Assembly (NCBI GenBank): GCA_947507155.1 | Contig: CANNOC010000017.1 | Coordinates: forward strand, 1 to 64,000 | Length of the DNA: 64,000 nt | Direction: 5' to 3' | DNA from: an uncultured Collinsella sp. | Lineage (GTDB): Bacteria > Actinomycetota > Coriobacteriia > Coriobacteriales > Coriobacteriaceae | Shown here: positions 59,201-64,000 of the stretch, piece by piece | How positions within the stretch are numbered: the stretch's first letter is position 1 | Layout of the letters: each line of letters starts with the position of its first letter | The notes under the pieces: model-generated | Seen by the model: only the letters and a program-made list of their open reading frames with translations | The model's database searches: none | What the model was told of the DNA's origin: nothing | Translations under genes and position numbers: made by a program

Positions 59201-59521
59201 GATTCATTCTGCGCAAGCGATATCGACATTGCGCAGATGTGTCTTGCCATCGATGCCCGCACGCCGGTCGACGAGCGCTCGGTGGAAAGCGGCCTGGGAA
59301 TCTTCGAAGAACTCGGTTTCTGCCGCGTTTCGGGGTTTGACGATACGCGTCGCATCGCGATGGCGGAAAACCCCGGCCGCGTGCAATTGAGCAGGTCAAT
59401 TCGCTATTTGGAAGGCTTGCGCTCGCGCATGGAGTTCTCGGCTTTCCGGAGCTGGGCGCTCGATTCGTGCGCTTCTGATATGCTAGCCAAAGTTAACCGC
59501 CCGATCGTACCGCGGGCCTAG
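56234..59521 (+). CDS. recJ: RecJ single-strand DNA exonuclease fused to RecQ-like SF2 helicase
   Basis: RecJ: VFGDFDVDGITSTC, VTVDNGIAAKEE, VVTDHHEP, RRGGHAGAVG. Helicase: VMGTGRGKSLIF, VVIDEAHHAGLAKGGD, MAATATATAP, FGEGVNLPDIRHVVLYHMP, QMSGRAGRDGQPA. Confidence 0.92.
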   Translation: MSSLKTTHRWAVAQQNPELEKELSAGLGIPGLVARIMVAHGIGSIKEGQLFLTPSLDRDWADPLIIPGMSVVADRVERAIRNHERIAVFGDFDVDGITSTCLLTEALRSFGANVTPFIPHRFDEGYGLSRAALDRVNELAQPNLIVTVDNGIAAKEEVSYLESLGIDLVVTDHHEPSDQVPQGVPLTDPKLEDEGPSRELAGAGVALKLVQVLGERLGKPSYWRSLIEVAALGTVSDMMPLTPENRALVAEGIQQMRVTARPGYIALAALAKADLSSITADGLSFSLIPRLNAAGRMADPKLALDLLLARDPIEASALAAELEEINRQRREIEAELTRDAMAKVEETYDGGRAIVVGGEGWHEGVKGIVASRLTNRYHVPALLFSIEDGIARGSGRSVGKVNLFDAIERCSDLMIRRGGHAGAVGVTIEASKLDEFRRRLSAVLSELPAEDFEDTDEVAATVDLSELNIETIEQISRLEPFGQGNKVPLLAAEGVTMCDRAVVGKTGEHMRFVATDGAASVPAIMFRVPQIDKLINCDSAVDLVFEAVAEHWQGRVKPKLMVKDVLVRDTTLPSVDDPACELRRGVQPADSGLRLESRKRETLAQLSYTELTRSLIHSFIGSNQPHRAQVEALDALADHQSVLTVMGTGRGKSLIFHVHAAREAVLRGRASIFVYPLRALVADQAYHLSSTMASLGIGVGVLTGETVEAARDDVFAGLASGRTGIVLTTPEFLSIHRDRFARSGRIGFVVIDEAHHAGLAKGGDRSAYLDMPDILKALGDPVVMAATATATAPVVAELARMLPITRTVVDETVRENLRLEDDRDLASRENRLVSIVATGEKTVIYVNSRDQSVALAKTLRKRVPDCATHIAFYNAGLARSDRRRVEEAFRDGSLSCIVSTSAFGEGVNLPDIRHVVLYHMPFGAIEFNQMSGRAGRDGQPAVIHLLYSSRDARINERLLDCYAPERDELVTLYRALQTMWRSNRGKTGDDSFCASDIDIAQMCLAIDARTPVDERSVESGLGIFEELGFCRVSGFDDTRRIAMAENPGRVQLSRSIRYLEGLRSRMEFSAFRSWALDSCASDMLAKVNRPIVPRA

Positions 59522-59536
59522 GGGAAGGGGACCTCG

Positions 59537-61897
59537 ATGGATGCCGCAGCCCGTACCGCCCATGATTCCACCCTCCAGCCGTTTTCGGAGATGGAGCACT
59601 ATAAGCATGCCGATGAGCTGCCGCCCGAGATTATGGCGGACAGCTACGACAAGCTGGAGCGCCTGTGCCTCAAATATATGAATGAGGACGACTTTTCTAA
59701 GGTTGAGCAGGCCTACTGCTTTGCCGCCGAGAAGCACTGCAACCAAAAGCGCCGCTCGGGCGAGATGTACATTAACCATCCCGTCGAGGTTGCCATCATT
59801 TTGGCCGATCTCAAGATGGACTGCGATGTGGTGTGTGCCGCGCTGCTGCACGATACCGTCGAGGATACCGAGACCTCGCTCACCGATGTTTCCGGCCTGT
59901 TTGGCGAAACGGTGGCCGAGCTCGTCGATGGCGTGACCAAGCTCACCAACATCGAAGTCGACAGCATGGACGAGAAACAGGCCCTCACGCTGCGCAAGAT
60001 GTTCCTCGCCATGTCCAAGGACATTCGTGTCATCATCGTTAAACTTGCCGACCGTCTGCACAACATGCGTACGCTGGCGGCCCTGCGTGAGGATCGTCGC
60101 CTGTTTAAGGCTCGCGAGACCATGGACGTGTACGCGCCCTTGGCCGACCGCCTGGGCATGAGCTCTATTAAGTGGGAGCTCGAGGACCTGTCCTTCTTCT
60201 ACCTGGAGCCCGATGCCTACCAGCGCATCGCGCGCATGGTGGCTGAGTCGCGCGAGGTCCGCGAGCGCTACCTTGCCGAGACCATCAAGACGCTCACCGA
60301 CGAGCTCAACCGCATTGGCCTGGAGGGCTTCCAGATTAATGGCCGCTCCAAGCACTATTGGTCCATCTACCAAAAGATGAAGCGCAAGGGCAAGGAGTTC
60401 TCCGAGATCTACGACCTGGTGGCGCTGCGTGTTATTACCCATTCGGTGCGCGATTGCTACTCCACGCTCGGTGCGGTGCATACGCTGTGGCATCCCATGC
60501 CTGGTCGCTTTAAAGACTATATCGCCATGCCCAAGGTCAATAACTACCAGTCGCTCCACACGACGGTCATCGGCCCCACGGCTCGTCCGCTCGAGATTCA
60601 GATTCGAACCTACGAGATGCATGAGCAGGCCGAGTATGGCATTGCCGCCCACTGGCTATATAAGAAGTCGGGCGGATCGTCTGCTTCCAAGACCAATGAC
60701 GCTCAACGTTTGGACGACCAGATCAACTGGCTCAAGCATTCGCTCGATTGGGCGGCTTCCGACGAAATCACCGATGCCAAGGAATACCTGCATTCGCTGA
60801 AGGTCGACCTCTTCGATCAGGAGATTTTCGTCTTTACGCCCAAGGGCGAGGTCATGGCGCTTCGTGCCGGCTCCACGCCGCTCGACTTTGCCTACGCCGT
60901 TCACACCGAGGTGGGAAACCACTGCGTCGGCGCTAAGATCAACGGTGCGGTGGCCCCGCTCACGCACGAGATCAAGACGGGCGACCGCGTTGAAATCCTG
61001 ACTAACAAGAGTTCCAAACCGTCGCGTGATTGGCTCAAGATCGTCAAGACGCCTTCCGCCAAGTCAAAGATCCGCCGCTATTTTGCCGCTGCGACCAAGG
61101 ACGACGACGCTGCCGCCGGCCGCGATATGCTGGCCAAGGACCTGCGTAAGCGTGGCTATGGCATTTCTACGCCGCGTTCGACGCGCGCGCTCAATGCCGT
61201 GGCGGAGCAGTTTAACTTCAAGCAGCTCGAGGACCTGTTTGCCGCCGTCGGCGCCGGCAAGGTTGCCCCGCGCGCTGTGGGCAATAAGGTCGAGCAAATC
61301 TTGGACCCAAAGCCCGAGGAACAGCTCACCAAGGCCGAGGCTATCGCCGAGGTCGTGAAACAGCCTGCTCGCGGCTCCAACCGCAAGCCGCAAAAGCGCG
61401 GCAAGAGCGCCAGTAACGGCATTATCGTCAAGGGCGAGAGCAACAGCGGCCTGCTAGTCCGTCTGGCTCATTGCTGCAACCCCGTGACGGGCGACGACAT
61501 CGTCGGCTTTATCACGCGCGGCCGAGGTGTCTCAGTGCATCGCGCCAACTGCCCCAACGTCAAGGGCCTCATGGAGCACCCCGAGCGCATGATTGACGTA
61601 GAGTGGGATGGTGCTGCCGACACTCTCTTCCAGGTCGAGATCGTGGTCGAGTGCCTGGACCGCATGGGCCTGCTCAAGGACGTCACCATTGCCATTGGCG
61701 ATGCAGGCGGCAATATCCTTTCCGCCGCCACCTCGACCAACCGCGAGGGTATTGCGACCCTGCGCTTTATGGTCGAGATTTCGGATGCGAGCGGCCTGGA
61801 TCCGCTGCTGGCTTCCATCAGCAGCGTCGACTCGGTCTACGACGCTCGCCGTCTTATGCCCGGCGAGGGCGGAGCGCAACTCAAGCGCCGTGTGTAG
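59537..61897 (+). CDS. RelA/SpoT family (p)ppGpp synthetase/hydrolase
   Basis: HD (HDTVEDTETS), synthetase (YDLVALRVIT...YQSLHTTVIG), TGS (EIFVFTPKGEVMALRAGSTPLDFAYAVHTEVG), ACT domains. Confidence 0.96.
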   Translation: MDAAARTAHDSTLQPFSEMEHYKHADELPPEIMADSYDKLERLCLKYMNEDDFSKVEQAYCFAAEKHCNQKRRSGEMYINHPVEVAIILADLKMDCDVVCAALLHDTVEDTETSLTDVSGLFGETVAELVDGVTKLTNIEVDSMDEKQALTLRKMFLAMSKDIRVIIVKLADRLHNMRTLAALREDRRLFKARETMDVYAPLADRLGMSSIKWELEDLSFFYLEPDAYQRIARMVAESREVRERYLAETIKTLTDELNRIGLEGFQINGRSKHYWSIYQKMKRKGKEFSEIYDLVALRVITHSVRDCYSTLGAVHTLWHPMPGRFKDYIAMPKVNNYQSLHTTVIGPTARPLEIQIRTYEMHEQAEYGIAAHWLYKKSGGSSASKTNDAQRLDDQINWLKHSLDWAASDEITDAKEYLHSLKVDLFDQEIFVFTPKGEVMALRAGSTPLDFAYAVHTEVGNHCVGAKINGAVAPLTHEIKTGDRVEILTNKSSKPSRDWLKIVKTPSAKSKIRRYFAAATKDDDAAAGRDMLAKDLRKRGYGISTPRSTRALNAVAEQFNFKQLEDLFAAVGAGKVAPRAVGNKVEQILDPKPEEQLTKAEAIAEVVKQPARGSNRKPQKRGKSASNGIIVKGESNSGLLVRLAHCCNPVTGDDIVGFITRGRGVSVHRANCPNVKGLMEHPERMIDVEWDGAADTLFQVEIVVECLDRMGLLKDVTIAIGDAGGNILSAATSTNREGIATLRFMVEISDASGLDPLLASISSVDSVYDARRLMPGEGGAQLKRRV

Positions 61898-61931
61898 GTG
61901 CGAGAGCCTCTCAGCATCATAGATATTGGTT

Positions 61932-61967
61932 ACGTTCGAGGCATCGTTTGGTGCCTCGAACGTATTT
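61932..61967 (+). terminator. Terminator-like hairpin downstream of relA/spoT
   Basis: ACGTTCGAGGCA/TGCCTCGAACGT then ATTTT. Confidence 0.75.
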
Positions 61968-61985
61968 TAGAAGGAGGGTATGCGC

Positions 61986-62669
61986 ATGGGCGATATGACT
62001 TTGGACCTGACACCCCGAGGCGCGGCTTCGATTGAGGCGCTCGTCAACGGCCCGATTCAGACCAACAGCTACGCCGTGATTTCGAATGACGAGTGCTTAA
62101 TCGTCGATCCGGCGTGGGAGGGCGAGCGTCTTGTGGAGCATATCCGCACCGCGCATCCCGAGGTGCGCGTGCTCGGCTCTGTCTGCACGCACGGTCATGC
62201 CGACCATGTTGGCGGGGTTGCCGGGGTTCGAGCTGTCGTTGGCGACAGCGCACTATATGAGTTGTGCGCTAAGGACGTGACGGTACCTCGCGCAAATATC
62301 GAGGAGCAGCGAGCGATGTGGGGCATCGAGACGCCCGATCCGGGCGAGCCGACGCGGCTGCTTGCCGAGGGCGATACCATTGAACTAGGCGACATTTGTC
62401 TGCAGGTTATCGAGGTGCCTGGGCATACGCCGGGCGGCATCGTTCTATTCGCCGCAACAGAGCAGGGAAATATTGCTTTCGTGGGGGACACGCTCTTTCC
62501 CGGCGGGCACGGCCGCACCGATCTTTCTGGAGGAGACGAGGCGGCGATTCTGCGCTCGCTCTCCAAGCTCGCCCGGCTTCTCCCGCCCGATACCGTTTGC
62601 CTAACCGGTCATGGCGATTCGACCACCATGGCACGCGAGCTCATGCAGAACCCTTTCATGCAGGTGTAG
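61986..62669 (+). CDS. MBL-fold metallo-hydrolase (glyoxalase II-like)
   Basis: VCTHGHADHVGGVAG, VIEVPGHTPGGIVLF, FVGDTLFPGGHGRTDLSGGDE, CLTGHGDSTTM. Confidence 0.92.
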   Translation: MGDMTLDLTPRGAASIEALVNGPIQTNSYAVISNDECLIVDPAWEGERLVEHIRTAHPEVRVLGSVCTHGHADHVGGVAGVRAVVGDSALYELCAKDVTVPRANIEEQRAMWGIETPDPGEPTRLLAEGDTIELGDICLQVIEVPGHTPGGIVLFAATEQGNIAFVGDTLFPGGHGRTDLSGGDEAAILRSLSKLARLLPPDTVCLTGHGDSTTMARELMQNPFMQV

Positions 62670-62863
62670 CTTTATAGTCAGCTTCTAAAGCACGAGAAGC
62701 GTCCAAACGTCAAGCTATTTTTCCCCAACAGGTCAATTTCGTAGGGCAAACGGTCAAAAAAGTCTGTTTGGACGATATTCGTGAACAAACGAACGTTTAT
62801 GCTCGGGTGCGCCGTGGTAAAATCACAGGCGTTATCGGAGCAACCTTACAGGAGGTTTCTTTT

Positions 62864-63730
62864 ATGCTCGTCAACGCAGCAGACATGCTCAAGAAGGCCG
62901 AGGCCGGCAAGTACGGTCTTGGTGCCTTCAACACCAACAACCTCGAGTGGACCCTGGCTATTCTCCAGGCCGCCGAGGAGGCCAAGTCTCCGCTGATCCT
63001 TCAGTGCACCGCTGGTGCCGCTAAGTGGATGGGCGGTTTCAAGGTCTGCGCCGACATGGTCAAGGCTGCCGTCGAGGCCACGGGCGTTACCGTTCCCGTC
63101 GCCCTTCACCTCGATCACGGTTCTTACGAGGACTGCTTCAAGTGCATCGAGGCCGGCTTCACGTCCATCATGTATGACGGCTCTCACGAGGAGACCTTCC
63201 AGCTTAACCTCGACCGCACCAAGGAGCTCGTTGAGCTTGCCCACTCCAAGGGCATGTCCATCGAGGCCGAGGTCGGCGGCATCGGCGGCACCGAGGACGG
63301 CGTGACCTCCAACGGTGAGCTCGCTGACCCTGCTGAGTGCAAGCAGATCGCTGACCTGGGCGTCGACTTCCTCGCCTGCGGCATCGGCAACATCCACGGC
63401 GTGTATCCCGCCGACTGGGCTGGCCTTTCCTTCGAGCGTCTGGGCGAGATCAAGGCTCAGACCGGCGACCTGCCCCTCGTCCTGCACGGTGGCACCGGCA
63501 TCCCCGAGGATCAGATCAAGAAGGCCATCTCCCTGGGCATCTCCAAGATCAACGTCAACACCGACCTGCAGCTCGTCTTCGCCAAGGGCGTCCGCGAGTA
63601 CATCGAGGCTGGCAAGGATCAGCAGGGCAAGGGCTTTGATCCCCGCAAGCTCCTCAAGCCTGGTCGCGACAACATCGTTGCCCGCACCAAGGAGCTCATG
63701 GAGGAGTTTGGCTCCGTCAACAAGGCGTAA
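62864..63730 (+). CDS. fba: Class II fructose-bisphosphate aldolase
   Basis: YGLGAFNTNNLEWTLAILQAAEEAKSPLILQ, VALHLDHGS, SIMYDGSHE, LVLHGGTGIPEDQIKKAI, KINVNTDLQ; GGAGG RBS. Confidence 0.96.
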   Translation: MLVNAADMLKKAEAGKYGLGAFNTNNLEWTLAILQAAEEAKSPLILQCTAGAAKWMGGFKVCADMVKAAVEATGVTVPVALHLDHGSYEDCFKCIEAGFTSIMYDGSHEETFQLNLDRTKELVELAHSKGMSIEAEVGGIGGTEDGVTSNGELADPAECKQIADLGVDFLACGIGNIHGVYPADWAGLSFERLGEIKAQTGDLPLVLHGGTGIPEDQIKKAISLGISKINVNTDLQLVFAKGVREYIEAGKDQQGKGFDPRKLLKPGRDNIVARTKELMEEFGSVNKA

Positions 63731-63750
63731 GCGTCGCTAAACTTCCCGCC

Positions 63751-63842
63751 GGAAGCCCCGTCCCCCTACACTGTTTCCTTTGCGCTCACCTGGCTTCGCC
63801 AGAAGTCGCGCCAAGGAAACAGTTCCGGGAGACGGGGCTTCC
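63751..63842. repeat. Nested long hairpin related to the 45-kb array units
   Basis: GGAAGCCCCGTC/GACGGGGCTTCC (63751-63762/63831-63842), inner ACTGTTTCCTT/AAGGAAACAGT and apical TGGCTTCGCCA. Confidence 0.85.
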
Positions 63843-63983
63843 TTCGTTTAACGCCGCAGGGTTACTGGGCTGAATTCATTTTTAATAGGTACCGTTTATC
63901 GGTGTTGAGGGTTCCTTTATTGGGGCTTTCTTTTTTATCTCGCTACAATGGGCTTCAAGAGTTCTAATGACTTGGAGTTTGGT

Positions 63984-64000
63984 ATGGCTGTTATTGATGT
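63984..64000 (+). CDS. Possible start of a CDS truncated by the window edge
   Basis: ATGGCTGTTATTGATGT preceded by TTGGAG; too short to assign. Confidence 0.35.

Noticed and set aside
1-64000. tRNA, rRNA, prophage or IS elements
   Set aside because: No cloverleaf, rRNA core, integrase, transposase or phage structural gene was recognised by reading; covariance-model search would be needed to exclude small RNAs.

Overview
This is a high-GC, gene-dense bacterial chromosomal window. Gene content and style suggest a Collinsella-like Coriobacteriia; that assignment is inference and was not tested. Most of it is housekeeping or metabolic: pdxST with a MocR-type regulator, reverse rubrerythrin, an Fe-ADH/ALDH pair, elp3, trmB, an LDH-EtfB-EtfA cluster, azlCD, a KdgT-type permease, a GGDEF protein, purL, hom, the complete livJHMGF operon, cutC, a RecJ-helicase fusion, a RelA/SpoT enzyme and class II fba. 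The most interesting accessory signals are: (1) a three-gene minus-strand cassette, TerB-N/TerB-C protein + BrxC/BrxD-like (DUF2791) P-loop ATPase + Lhr/BrxHI-like SF2 helicase (20393-26011), a candidate stress or defence system without other BREX components; (2) an adjacent five-gene cluster of mostly secreted or anchored proteins (26935-30120) with a Cys-rich protein and an atypical LAQTSD sorting signal; (3) an array of six 46-bp hairpins with a ~62-bp period (45174-45528) plus several REP-like palindromes elsewhere, including a pair in opposite orientation bracketing a ydjC-family gene; (4) a RecJ-RecQ-like fusion preceded by an overlapping upstream ORF. No rRNA, tRNA, CRISPR array, IS element or prophage was recognised. 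All calls come from reading the sequence and supplied translations; no database search was run.
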